Positions 1 through 7,575 of a stretch of 16,283 nucleotides of DNA are shown piece by piece. Under the pieces are notes generated by a model that was not told the origin of the DNA, did no database searches, and worked only from the letters and a program-made list of their open reading frames with translations. Both the position numbers and the translations under genes were made by a program. Every line of letters begins with the position of its first letter. The stretch's first letter is position 1. The stretch comes from Deltaproteobacteria bacterium (GTDB taxonomy: Bacteria > Desulfobacterota > Binatia > UBA9968), in NCBI GenBank assembly GCA_021323355.1, contig JAJONK010000059.1, forward strand, positions 1-16,283, in the 5' to 3' direction.

Positions 1-1
1 C

Positions 2-505
2 GCGGCGCCAATCCAACCGGCGGCGCTTGCGACCAAGAAAGCGGACTTTATTATCATGTTCCGCGCTTCAAATGATGAGGTCGCGGAATTAGCAGCATCC
101 AAGGTCGGGAGTAAGTTGAAGCGGGTTTTCATGAAGGATACTGGCCTCGACATTTACGGCAGCGGTTTGGTGGCCAAGGAAGAGGATATCAAGAAACGGC
201 CCGATTTCGTCAAGGCCTATGTTGAAGGTACCATGGAGGGACTACGCTACACCCGTGACAATCAGGAGGAGGCATTGCAGATCCTGCTGAAGCAGAAACC
301 CGAGTTGGATCAAGCTCTCACCATGCTGCAGCTGAGGAACGCTCTATACGAGGTCATGTTGCCGCCGGAATCGGTGCAGTCCGGCTTGGGGTACATGAAA
401 CCGGATATTATGGAAAAGACGGTGCGCATCACCAACGAATATTTCGATGTGGCGCGCAAGGTTACCTCAAAGGAAGTTTTCACCAACCAGTTTATCAAGA
501 GATAA
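2..505 (+). CDS. ABC transporter substrate-binding protein, NMT1/THI5-like (5' end outside window)
   Basis: The frame is open from base 2 with no stop upstream, so the first part of the gene lies left of the window; 167 C-terminal residues are visible. The lobe contains the features usual for NMT1/THI5/SsuA-type periplasmic binding proteins: a stretch like YGSGLVAKEEDIKKRPDFV (an 'extra residues then final lobe' segment), followed by VKAYVEGTMEGLRYT and a C-terminal GLGYMKPDIMEKTV segment. Such proteins capture small organic molecules (aromatics, sulfonates, pyrimidines) in the periplasm and deliver them to an ABC importer; the ligand cannot be told from this fragment. The signal peptide is not in view. 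The ATPase of the same transporter type follows, separated by a tandem repeat whose first copy begins inside the last codons of this gene. The ATG at 56 is internal, not the start. Confidence 0.85.
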   Translation, partial: AAPIQPAALATKKADFIIMFRASNDEVAELAASKVGSKLKRVFMKDTGLDIYGSGLVAKEEDIKKRPDFVKAYVEGTMEGLRYTRDNQEEALQILLKQKPELDQALTMLQLRNALYEVMLPPESVQSGLGYMKPDIMEKTVRITNEYFDVARKVTSKEVFTNQFIKR

Positions 506-788
506 AGCTTTCTAGCTCGACTCCGCAGTGCCGCTCTTATCGCGGTTGAAGGAAGTTTGTACCGACTAGTTTACAAGAGATGATCGTATCGCCCAGTTCG
601 AGTCCCAATGCCACTCCTAATCGCCGTGAAGGGGTTTGTACCGATTAGTTTACCAAGAGATAATTACATTGCTCAGTTTGGGTCCAATGCCACCCCTAAT
701 CGCCGTTGAAGGGGTTTGTACCGACTAGTTTACCAAGAGATAATTGCATTGCTCAGTTTGGGTCCAATGCCACCCCTAATCGCTGTTG
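470..788 (+). repeat. Four-copy ~80 bp tandem repeat built from the SBP/ATPase gene junction
   Basis: Four head-to-tail units are visible at 470-548 (79 bp), 549-628 (80), 629-708 (80) and 709-788 (80). Each starts with AAGG(A/G)..GTTT, runs through a version of the SBP gene's last codons (..AGTTTAYCAAGAGATAA), and ends with a version of the ATPase start (ATGCCACYCCTAATCGC.GTTG). Units 3 and 4 differ at only 3 of 80 positions; units 1 and 2 are clearly more diverged. Unit 1 supplies the true SBP stop (503-505) and unit 4 the likely true ATPase start (767). Unit 1 has GTG (528), units 2 and 3 have ATG (608, 687), at the equivalent start position. This looks like repeated tandem duplication of a gene boundary rather than a mobile repeat. 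Confidence 0.93.
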
Positions 789-1561
789 ACAATGTCTGCC
801 GGATGTTTACCAACGGCGCCAAGATGGTCAATGCCCTGGAGCGCATTTCTTTCGAGATTAACACCAGCGAATTTGTCTCCATCGTAGGACCCAGCGGCTG
901 CGGCAAGAGCACCTTGCTGAAAATTCTTTCGGGACTCATCCCTGCGTCATCGGGACAAATTGCCATCAATGGCAAAGCCGTCAAAGAACCTCTGGAGAAT
1001 GTCGGCATGGTATTTCAGGCTCCGGTATTGTTGAAATGGCGTCCCGTCTTGGGAAATATCCTATTGCCAGTGGAGTTCGCCAAGCGCAATGTTGCCAACC
1101 ATATAGAGAGGGCTCGTTCTTTGATCAAGTTGGTCGGGCTGGACGGCTTCGAGGAGATGTACCCGCATCAGCTCTCCGGCGGCATGCAGCAGCGAGTTTC
1201 ACTCTGTCGCGCCCTAGTGACCGATCCGCAACTGCTGCTCATGGACGAGCCTTTTGGGGCGCTCGACGCAATGACCCGCGACGAGTTGGATCTCGAGCTA
1301 CTGAGATTGTGGGAAGAAAAGAAGAAAACCGTTTTGTTCGTTACGCATAGCATCCAGGAAGCGGTGTTCCTATCGGACCGCGTATTCGTTATGTCTGCGA
1401 GGCCCGGCAGGCTGCTGAAAGTGCTGTCGATTGATCTTCCCCGACCGCGGACTCTGGAGATGATGAGCAGCGTGGGGTTCGGTGAGTACACCCTGAGAAT
1501 CAGAAGTCTGCTAGGCTCCACGATGGGTACACCGGCGGCGATTTCCGGTTCCACGGCATGA
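767..1561 (+). CDS. NitT/TauT-family ABC transporter ATP-binding protein
   Basis: Cytoplasmic ATPase subunit that powers import of the ligand bound by the upstream solute-binding protein. From ATG 767 it is 264 residues, the normal size for SsuB/TauB/NrtD-type ATPases. Visible motifs: Walker A GPSGCGKST (41-49), Q-loop in VFQAP (Q84), signature LSGGMQQR (136-143), Walker B LLLMDEP (156-162) with catalytic E161, D-loop ALDAMTR, and switch H194 in VTHSIQEA. A longer frame from TTG 716 exists, but its first 17 codons are read out of the preceding repeat unit; the ATG fits the usual family N-terminus (MPPLIAVDNV) and recurs in the other repeat units, so 767 is preferred. There is no clear SD. No permease gene is adjacent; it is presumably upstream of the window or elsewhere. 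Substrate unknown. Confidence 0.9.
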   Translation: MPPLIAVDNVCRMFTNGAKMVNALERISFEINTSEFVSIVGPSGCGKSTLLKILSGLIPASSGQIAINGKAVKEPLENVGMVFQAPVLLKWRPVLGNILLPVEFAKRNVANHIERARSLIKLVGLDGFEEMYPHQLSGGMQQRVSLCRALVTDPQLLLMDEPFGALDAMTRDELDLELLRLWEEKKKTVLFVTHSIQEAVFLSDRVFVMSARPGRLLKVLSIDLPRPRTLEMMSSVGFGEYTLRIRSLLGSTMGTPAAISGSTA

Positions 1562-1637
1562 ATTTGCATCCGCTGCTGCGTCCTCATTCGGCGAATCACA
1601 CTTACCTCCAAATCAACACAGAACGGACGATAATTCT

Positions 1638-2678
1638 TTGGCCAAACAACGAGCAATGACCTACGCCGCTGCGGGTGTCAGCATCGAGGCGGGCGATGAG
1701 CTGGTGCGTCGCATCGGCCGCGTTGCCAAGAAAACCAAAATGCCGGGATTGCTCGCCGGCGTTGGCGGTTTTAGCGCGCTTTTCGATTTGCAAGCTCGCC
1801 GCTACCGTGAACCCGTTCTGGTTTCCTCTACCGACGGTGTCGGCACTAAGCTCAAGATTGCTTTCGCCACCGGTATTCATGAGACGGTCGGCATCGATCT
1901 GGTGGCGATGAGTGTCAATGACATTTTGACGCAGGGGGCCGAGCCGCTGTTTTTCCTGGATTACTTCGTGTGCGGCAAACTCGACGTCGGTATTGCCGAG
2001 GCCGTTATCCGTGGCATCGCTCGAGGTTGCCAGCAATCGGGCTGCGTATTGATCGGTGGCGAGACTGCTGAGCATCCCGGCGATTTCCGGGATGGAGAGT
2101 ATGATCTGGCGGGATTTGTAGTCGGGGTGTTAGAAAAAAGGAAAATTCTCAGTCCTGCGGCAATTATTCCAGGCGATGTTCTCATCGGGCTTGGTTCCAG
2201 CGGGCTTCACAGCAACGGCTATTCATTAGCCCGCAAGATCCTGCTTTTGCGCGGTCGTCTAAAACTGAGCCAACGGTTGCCCGAGCTCGGCCGAACTCTC
2301 GGCGAGGAGCTGCTAACGCCAACGCGCATTTACGCCAAGACCATGCGCACTGTACTGGCTAAGTGGTCTATCAAAGGCGCGGCGCACATAACCGGTGGTG
2401 GAATCGTCGGGAATCTGCCGCGTGTCCTGCCACCCGGCGCGCGCGCGCTTATCCACAGGGACAGCTGGCCGATGCCGCCGATATTTGGCATGATAGCAAA
2501 GATAGGCGCGGTACCTCGCGAGGAGATGGACCGGACTTTCAATAACGGTATGGGCATGATCCTAGTGGTCGGCAAAAAAGCTGCCGACGGAGCCATGCGT
2601 TCGCTTAAGCAAAGCGGAGAAAAGCCGATTGTGATCGGCGAGATCCGCAAGGGCCGTCGCGGCGCAGACATCATTTAA
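1638..2678 (+). CDS. purM: Phosphoribosylformylglycinamidine cyclo-ligase (AIR synthetase)
   Basis: Catalyses the ATP-dependent closure of FGAM to AIR, step five of de novo purine synthesis, in the cytosol. The 346-residue product has the PurM hallmarks in order: STDGVGTKL (64-72), GIDLVAMSVNDI (85-96), GGETAE (140-145), the glycine-rich GSSGLHSNGYSLAR (186-199), HITGGGIVGNLPR (250-262) and TFNNGMGM (300-307). Length and layout match E. coli PurM (345 residues). Start choice: TTG 1638 gives eight residues before the conserved Tyr, as in E. coli; ATG 1656 (MTYAAAGV) is a plausible alternative and neither has a strong SD. It begins 76 bp after the ATPase gene, and purN follows 9 bp after its stop, so purM-purN form a translationally close pair. 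Confidence 0.97.
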   Translation: MAKQRAMTYAAAGVSIEAGDELVRRIGRVAKKTKMPGLLAGVGGFSALFDLQARRYREPVLVSSTDGVGTKLKIAFATGIHETVGIDLVAMSVNDILTQGAEPLFFLDYFVCGKLDVGIAEAVIRGIARGCQQSGCVLIGGETAEHPGDFRDGEYDLAGFVVGVLEKRKILSPAAIIPGDVLIGLGSSGLHSNGYSLARKILLLRGRLKLSQRLPELGRTLGEELLTPTRIYAKTMRTVLAKWSIKGAAHITGGGIVGNLPRVLPPGARALIHRDSWPMPPIFGMIAKIGAVPREEMDRTFNNGMGMILVVGKKAADGAMRSLKQSGEKPIVIGEIRKGRRGADII

Positions 2679-2687
2679 GGCACGACT

Positions 2688-3344
2688 ATGGCACGGCAGC
2701 TTCCGATAGGCGTTCTCATCTCAGGCAATGGCACCAATCTTCAAGCCATCATCGATGCCATCGAAGCGCGCGCGCTCGATGCTAAGATCGAGGTCGTGCT
2801 GAGCAACAAAGCGGACGCTTATGGCCTGGCGCGAGCTCAGAAGCACAATCTTTACACGGCAGTGTTGGATCATAAATCGTTTTCCAGCCGTGAAGCCTAC
2901 GACCAGGCGGTGGTGGATATTCTCCGGCGCTGCAAAGTTGAGCTCGTCGTGCTAGCCGGTTTCATGCGGCTGTTGTCGCCGCTGTTCATCAAAGCGTATT
3001 CCAATCGCATCATGAATATTCATCCGGCATTGCTGCCGGCTTTCCCCGGCCTGCGCGTGCAGAAGAAAGCGCTCGATCATGGTGTGCGATTCTCCGGTTG
3101 TACGGTTCACTTTGTCAATGATGAATGCGACGAAGGCCCGATCATTATGCAGGCGGTGGTGCCGGTCTTTCCGGACGACAGCGAAAGCGTTCTCGCGGCC
3201 CGCATCCTCAAGCAAGAACATAAGATTTATCCGCGGGCGATTCAGCTTTACGCCGAACGAAAAGTTCACATTGTCGGCCGTAGAGTGATGGTGGATGATC
3301 TCTCGAAGGACGAGAAGCAGGTTCTTATCCAACCCCAAATATGA
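2688..3344 (+). CDS. purN: Phosphoribosylglycinamide formyltransferase (GAR transformylase)
   Basis: Transfers a formyl group from 10-formyl-tetrahydrofolate to GAR, step three of purine synthesis. The formyltransferase fold begins with the phosphate-binding loop LISGNGTNLQAI (10-21). The catalytic set corresponding to E. coli N106/H108/D144 is seen as N110 and H112 in MNIHPALLPAFPG and D148 in DEGPII. At 218 residues it is close to E. coli PurN (212). The start ATG 2688 lies 9 bp after the purM stop, with AAGG upstream. Its TGA is inside ATGA, the start of the next gene, suggesting translational coupling to a membrane protein unrelated to purines. Confidence 0.97.
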   Translation: MARQLPIGVLISGNGTNLQAIIDAIEARALDAKIEVVLSNKADAYGLARAQKHNLYTAVLDHKSFSSREAYDQAVVDILRRCKVELVVLAGFMRLLSPLFIKAYSNRIMNIHPALLPAFPGLRVQKKALDHGVRFSGCTVHFVNDECDEGPIIMQAVVPVFPDDSESVLAARILKQEHKIYPRAIQLYAERKVHIVGRRVMVDDLSKDEKQVLIQPQI

Positions 3345-4315
3345 AAAACCGCAAGAGCATCCTGTTGTTTTCCCTCAAGCTCTTGGTCAGCGTCGGGCTG
3401 CTGGGCTATTTGGTAACGCGCATTGACGGTGAACAATTTGCCCATACGCTGGCGTCAGCGAACTTTTCCTATATCGCTTTGGCCTTGGTGATATATCTTG
3501 GCACCCAAATAGTTAGCGCTCTGAGATGGACCGTGTTGACCCGCCCGCTGGGTATCAGCACCCCGTACAAGGATCTGGCCGTCTACTACTTCATCGGCAT
3601 GTTCTTTAATCTATTCGCGCCGAGCACAGTGGGCGGAGACGTCAGCCGTGTCTACTACCTTGCGAGAGAGCAGAGCAAAGACCATCGGAAGCGTGCGTCC
3701 GGAAGCACCGTCCATGCCGCGGTCTCGGTGTTGATGGACCGCGCCATCGGCATGGTGGCGCTTATCTGGCTTGGCGCAGTTGGTCTTCTCTTATTCCCTC
3801 AATATGGAGTTCCTCCTGCGATTCGCGTGCTCACCTTGTCTCTCGCTGCCGGCTTTTTGATCGGCGGCTTGCTCCTGCCGCTAGTTCGGCGCGTGCTGCC
3901 TGAGGATGTGCATCCGTGGGTTACCAAGTTGCGTTTTATTCTGACGAGCTACCGCAAGGGGTGGCACGTCATTCCCCAAGCGATTACTCTCTCGTTCATG
4001 GTTCATCTGGTTCAAGCGTGGATGCATGTGATAATGGGCTTGGCCCTTCATCTGAGTCTGCCGCTTTCTTTTTGTATTATCGTTTATCCATTGGTTGGAA
4101 CCTTTGCGGCACTGCCGATCAGCGTGAACGGTTTTGGCTTGCGCGAGGGCGGCTATATCTTTCTGCTTGCATTAATCGGTATCAACTCCGAAGAGGGCAT
4201 AGCCTTCGGCTTATTGTTATTCCTTATCGTTGCGGTGGATAGTTTGATTGGCGGAGTACTCTTTCTGGTCAAGAAAGGTTCCGCGCCTGCAAGCACGGTC
4301 AGCGCTGAGATTTAA
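3341..4315 (+). CDS. PF03706 (LPG synthase TM region / UPF0104) integral membrane protein
   Basis: A 324-residue polytopic inner-membrane protein with about eight hydrophobic segments (approx. 7-26, 43-60, 80-97, 125-150, 162-182, 212-235, 242-260, 270-310). It carries the family's conserved pattern: YYFIGMFFNLFAPSTVGGD (82-100) followed by VSRVYYLAR, DRAIGM (133-138), and PISVNGFGLREGG (259-271). The family comprises the flippase half of MprF and stand-alone relatives thought to move lipids or lipid-linked intermediates; the soluble aminoacyl-transferase half of MprF is absent here, so lysyl-lipid synthesis should not be assumed. The start ATG 3341 overlaps the purN stop by ATGA. Its TAA shares TTAA with the convergent mgtE stop. 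Substrate unknown. Confidence 0.85.
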   Translation: MKNRKSILLFSLKLLVSVGLLGYLVTRIDGEQFAHTLASANFSYIALALVIYLGTQIVSALRWTVLTRPLGISTPYKDLAVYYFIGMFFNLFAPSTVGGDVSRVYYLAREQSKDHRKRASGSTVHAAVSVLMDRAIGMVALIWLGAVGLLLFPQYGVPPAIRVLTLSLAAGFLIGGLLLPLVRRVLPEDVHPWVTKLRFILTSYRKGWHVIPQAITLSFMVHLVQAWMHVIMGLALHLSLPLSFCIIVYPLVGTFAALPISVNGFGLREGGYIFLLALIGINSEEGIAFGLLLFLIVAVDSLIGGVLFLVKKGSAPASTVSAEI

Positions 4316-5664
4316 GTCAGGTAATGAATAAACAACGTCGCTAGGCCGAGAAAAGAAAGAAAGCCAAACGCATCGGTAAGGCCTGTCACAACAATCCCGG
4401 AGCCCAGCGCCGGATCAAATTTCATCGCTTTTAACAGCAGCGGGATGACTGCTCCCGAGAGTCCGGCGACCAGTCCTAGATTTAGTATCATCGCAACGGC
4501 GAGCACGAATCCCAGAGTTGGATTCCCCTGCCACAAGGCCGCAATCAGAGCGATCACGGCGCCCGCCGCAACAGCGAGACAAACATTCACGGAAACCTGC
4601 TTGACGATCGCTTTCCACGCGGACGAGAATTCAAGCTCGCCAAGCGCAATGCCACGAATAATTACCGTCGCGGTTTGAGTCGCGCCGTTGCCGCCAACGC
4701 CCGCGACAATCGGCATAAACGTTACCAGGGCGACAAGTTCCGTGATCGTGCCTTGGAAGATCGTCACTACTGACGCTGCCAATCCCGTCGTCAGCAAATT
4801 CAGCATCGTCCATGGGAGCCGCATCTTAACCGATCGGGAGATCGGCGTGAAAACTCGATCCTCCTCGGCTAAGCCGGCCATCTTGTACATGTCTTCGGTG
4901 CTTTCCTCGTTGATGATATCGATGACGTCGTCGACCGTGATGATGCCTTCCAATCGACCGCCCTCATCGACGATCGGTAAGGCTAAAAGCTCGTATTTTG
5001 CAACGATGCGGGCCGCTTCTTCCTGGTCCATGAAGACATCGCCTTTTAGCGGGTCCGCAATCATCATCTCGCTCAATGTGCGATCACGGGGGGCAATGAC
5101 TAAATTGCGAATCGGCACGACACCGACTAACTTGTTCTCGTGGTCGACGACGTAAAGATAGAAAAAACTCTCAAGCTCGCCACGTTCACGGATTTTATCA
5201 ATGGCGCCTTGAGCCGTGGTGGTTGGCGCCAAAGCCATAAATTCCGTGTTCATGATTCTGCCAACGGTGCTTTCGGGATAGCTGATCAGTTCGCGGACTT
5301 CCTCGCGGCGCTCGGGATCCAGTAACGACAAAACAGATTCACGGCGCTCTTCCGTTAAGCTGTCGATAATAGTCACGGCGTCGTCGGGATCGGCGCGCAC
5401 AATGACACGGGCGATTTTCTCATCGTCGATCAGCGCCAGGATGTCGGGCAACAACTCAGGCGGTAGTTCGGTGAGAGTTTTGGCGGCTCGACGAGCGGAG
5501 AAGAGGATGTCGAAAAATTGTCGCACCTCGGTGGGGTCGAGTCCCTTGAAGAGGAGCGCAATGTCGGCAGGATGGCTTTTGCCGATGAAGCGCAATATGC
5601 GATCCGGCGTCGCAGTGCGCAACATTTCTCGAACTGTATCGTAATCGATGGGAGTGGATTTCAT
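4312..5664 (-). CDS. mgtE: Magnesium transporter MgtE
   Basis: Homodimeric inner-membrane Mg2+ channel gated by cytosolic magnesium. At 450 residues it equals the length of the structurally known Thermus MgtE. Domain order: MgtE N superhelical domain (about 20-125), two CBS domains (about 137-195 and 200-255; GVVPIRNLV and GIITVDDVIDII are the conserved ends), plug helix (about 256-282), then five membrane helices (285-450). The TM signature PIVAGVGGNGATQT (318-331) and the pore Asp in TGLTDAFGF (D431) are present. Start ATG has AAGGA four bases upstream. It is divergent from the HtrA gene with 147 bp between them; I see no room for a full M-box riboswitch, so magnesium control is likely by the protein itself. 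Confidence 0.96.
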   Translation of the reverse strand: MKSTPIDYDTVREMLRTATPDRILRFIGKSHPADIALLFKGLDPTEVRQFFDILFSARRAAKTLTELPPELLPDILALIDDEKIARVIVRADPDDAVTIIDSLTEERRESVLSLLDPERREEVRELISYPESTVGRIMNTEFMALAPTTTAQGAIDKIRERGELESFFYLYVVDHENKLVGVVPIRNLVIAPRDRTLSEMMIADPLKGDVFMDQEEAARIVAKYELLALPIVDEGGRLEGIITVDDVIDIINEESTEDMYKMAGLAEEDRVFTPISRSVKMRLPWTMLNLLTTGLAASVVTIFQGTITELVALVTFMPIVAGVGGNGATQTATVIIRGIALGELEFSSAWKAIVKQVSVNVCLAVAAGAVIALIAALWQGNPTLGFVLAVAMILNLGLVAGLSGAVIPLLLKAMKFDPALGSGIVVTGLTDAFGFLSFLGLATLFIHYLT

Positions 5665-5811
5665 TTTGTCCTTGGGATCGCGACTTCGCGTCTCTTCTTA
5701 ACCATTGGTATGGTGATTTGCAAATGATTCTAACCAATTGGCGCCCTTATAGGCAGGATAAAAATCTGTTATCGTGAGCTTCACTTTGGCCGCGCAAGCG
5801 AGAGACTAAGC
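5665..5811. promoter_or_regulatory. Divergent mgtE / htrA intergenic region with small palindromes
   Basis: This 147 bp spacer must carry promoters for both genes. Visible short dyads are ACCATTGGT (5701-5709), ATTTGCAAAT (5716-5725, perfect) and CCAATTGG (5734-5741, perfect), spaced roughly 15-18 bp apart. On the minus strand TTGCAA, a 17 bp spacer and TAAGAA give a weak sigma70-like candidate for mgtE. No confident promoter for the protease gene is evident. The dyads could be operator sites, but no regulator can be named. Confidence 0.3.
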
Positions 5812-7248
5812 ATGTCGCCGTTTAAATCCGTCTATCGGCTCGGCTTTGGCCTGGCACTAGGGTATTTCCTGCCGGCCATTGCCGCGCAAGGCAATGGGTC
5901 GTCTAGCGCTGCGGCGGCTACTTTGGCGGCGCTGGAAAATCGCCCTCCGTCTTTTGCCACTATCGCCAAACGGACCATGCCCATCGTCGTCAATATTTCG
6001 ACGACCGCACAACGCGCTCCGCGCGGCGGTTCCGGCGATCCGATTGATGAGTTCTTCAATCGTTTCTTTGGCGAGTCTCAGCCTCGCGACACCAGCCAAA
6101 GGAGTCTCGGGTCCGGTATTCTGATCAGCAAGGATGGGGAGATTCTGACCAGCTATCATGTCGTCAAGAATGCCGACGCGATCAAAGTAAAGCTCGCCGA
6201 TCAGTCTGAATACGAGGCCCGTCTGGTCGGCAAGGATGACAGAACGGATTTAGCTTTGATTAAGATTCGGAAGACCAATGTTCCTCTTCCTTTCGCGCGG
6301 CTCGGCACCTCGAGCCAATTGGATGTCGGTGATTGGGTCATGGCGATCGGTAATCCGTTTGGCCTGGAACATACAGTAACGGCGGGAATCATCAGCGCCA
6401 AAGGCCGGGTCATCGGCGCTGGACCCTACGACAATTTCATTCAGACCGACGCATCGATCAATCCCGGCAATAGCGGTGGCCCGCTGATCAATGCGGTCGG
6501 CGAAGTGGTGGGAGTGAACAGCGCTATCTTCAGCCAGAGTGGCGGCAACGTCGGGATCGGCTTTGCGATTCCCATCGACCTGGCCAAAAAGATCGCCGAT
6601 CAACTCCGAAAGAACGGCAAAGTGGTGCGCGGCTGGCTTGGCATCCGGGCGCAAGCCGTTTCACAACAAGCGGCGTCCTCATCGGGTCTGTCCCATTTTG
6701 CCGGGGAGATACAAACGGTGACGGAGGTGACGGAAAATAGCCCAGCCGCAGAAGCGGGCATCAAGGTCGGTGACGTAATCGCTGAATTTAATAACAAGCC
6801 GCTTTCAAGAAATCCCGATCTTCGCACTATGATCGCCGACACCACGCCCGGCCATAAGATCACGTTGAAGATCGTACGCGAGAAACTCGAGCGGATTGTT
6901 TCGGTTCGCATCGGCGAGTTACCGGATGATGGTGATGGCAGCCAGCAGGTTGAAGCGCGTGACCCGGAACTGGGATTACGAGTTCAACGTATCACGCCGG
7001 AGACCTCGCGCCGTCTGGGACTGAGCTCTATCAAGGGCGTTCTGGTTCTGGAAGTACAATCCGGCAGCCCTGCGGAGCAGGTAGGTTTGGAGCCTGCGGA
7101 TGTAATCCGGGAGGTTAATCAGAAGCCGGTCAACAATGTCAAAGATTTCGAACGCGCCGTGCGTCAAGGCAGGCGTGGGGAGCGCATCTTGCTTCTTGTT
7201 CAACGAGGAGATAACGCTGTATTCTTCGCTTTGAGGCGTAAGAACTAG
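5812..7248 (+). CDS. Periplasmic serine endoprotease, HtrA/DegP/DegQ family
   Basis: Envelope quality-control protease/chaperone. The 478-residue product starts with a hydrophobic export signal (about 9-25, likely cleavage after AIAA). The trypsin-like domain shows the full triad: H116 in TSYHVVKN, D146 in RTDLALIKI, and S221 in NPGNSGGPL. Two PDZ domains follow (about 275-367 with GWLGIRA at the start, and 385-472 with ELGLRVQ), matching DegP/DegQ architecture and length (about 455-475). A Q/G/S-rich linker sits between signal and protease domain. Start ATG 5812 is preceded by GAGAG. tatA follows 8 bp after the stop, so the two are probably cotranscribed. DegP versus DegQ cannot be decided from sequence reading alone. 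Confidence 0.95.
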   Translation: MSPFKSVYRLGFGLALGYFLPAIAAQGNGSSSAAAATLAALENRPPSFATIAKRTMPIVVNISTTAQRAPRGGSGDPIDEFFNRFFGESQPRDTSQRSLGSGILISKDGEILTSYHVVKNADAIKVKLADQSEYEARLVGKDDRTDLALIKIRKTNVPLPFARLGTSSQLDVGDWVMAIGNPFGLEHTVTAGIISAKGRVIGAGPYDNFIQTDASINPGNSGGPLINAVGEVVGVNSAIFSQSGGNVGIGFAIPIDLAKKIADQLRKNGKVVRGWLGIRAQAVSQQAASSSGLSHFAGEIQTVTEVTENSPAAEAGIKVGDVIAEFNNKPLSRNPDLRTMIADTTPGHKITLKIVREKLERIVSVRIGELPDDGDGSQQVEARDPELGLRVQRITPETSRRLGLSSIKGVLVLEVQSGSPAEQVGLEPADVIREVNQKPVNNVKDFERAVRQGRRGERILLLVQRGDNAVFFALRRKN

Positions 7249-7256
7249 GAGGGCTT

Positions 7257-7454
7257 ATGTTCGGACTTGGTATGCAAGAGCTGTTAATTATCTTGGCTAT
7301 CGCGCTGGTCGTCTTTGGCCCCAGCAAGCTGCCTCAGATCGGTAGTGGCTTAGGGAAAGCCATTCGCGACTTCAAAAAAGGGGTGAGCAGCGATGACAGT
7401 GAGGATTCCGTCAAGGAAGCTAAGGACGAAAACTCCAAAGACTTTCATCGTTAG
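7257..7454 (+). CDS. tatA: Sec-independent protein translocase subunit TatA/E
   Basis: Small single-span component that forms the pore-like assembly of the twin-arginine export system. The 65 residues show the canonical layout: a short periplasmic N-terminus, a transmembrane helix (about 6-19, QELLIILAIALVV), the FGP hinge (20-22), the amphipathic helix KLPQIGSGLGKAIRDFKKG, and a charged, acidic C-terminal tail. Start ATG is preceded by a strong AGGAGGG SD overlapping the htrA stop region. No tatB or tatC is adjacent, so those subunits must be elsewhere in the genome. TatA rather than TatB is favoured by the short tail and by the KLPQIGSGLGKAIRDFKKG sequence. Confidence 0.93.
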   Translation: MFGLGMQELLIILAIALVVFGPSKLPQIGSGLGKAIRDFKKGVSSDDSEDSVKEAKDENSKDFHR

Positions 7455-7527
7455 CAGCCCGGCAATGGCGGTTCTGCTGCTCCAGCCTTGTTGCCCCTCT
7501 CGGTTCTTCTATGGATATCGGATAGTG

Positions 7528-7553
7528 CCCGCCCGATAGAGTCATCGAGCGGG
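7528..7553 (+). terminator. Probable hairpin terminator after tatA
   Basis: An inverted repeat CCCGC-C-CGAT with loop AGAGTC and ATCG-A-GCGGG forms a ten-position stem with one C/A mismatch. It is followed by only TTT and then GAAT, so the U-tract is weak. It lies 73 bp past tatA and 22 bp from the end of the convergent methyltransferase gene, where it could stop transcription from either side. Confidence 0.5.
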
Positions 7554-7575
7554 TTTGAATACAGCTTTGAACAAC

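Noticed and set aside
716..766. Longer ATPase start at TTG 716.
   Set aside because: The extra 17 codons are read from the repeat unit in a frame unrelated to the family N-terminus, and ATG 767 matches the usual start and recurs in the other units.
470..788. CRISPR-like array because of regular spacing.
   Set aside because: Units are ~80 bp end to end with no unique spacers, and their sequence derives from the flanking genes; no cas genes.
1602..2075. Minus-strand 157-codon frame opposite purM.
   Set aside because: Shadow of the purM reading frame, with no recognisable motif.
4688..5155. Plus-strand 155-codon frame inside mgtE.
   Set aside because: Low-complexity Ser/Thr-rich translation antisense to a well-conserved gene.
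5665..5811. M-box magnesium riboswitch upstream of mgtE.
   Set aside because: The 147 bp spacer is shared with a divergent promoter and shows no recognisable long multi-stem structure.
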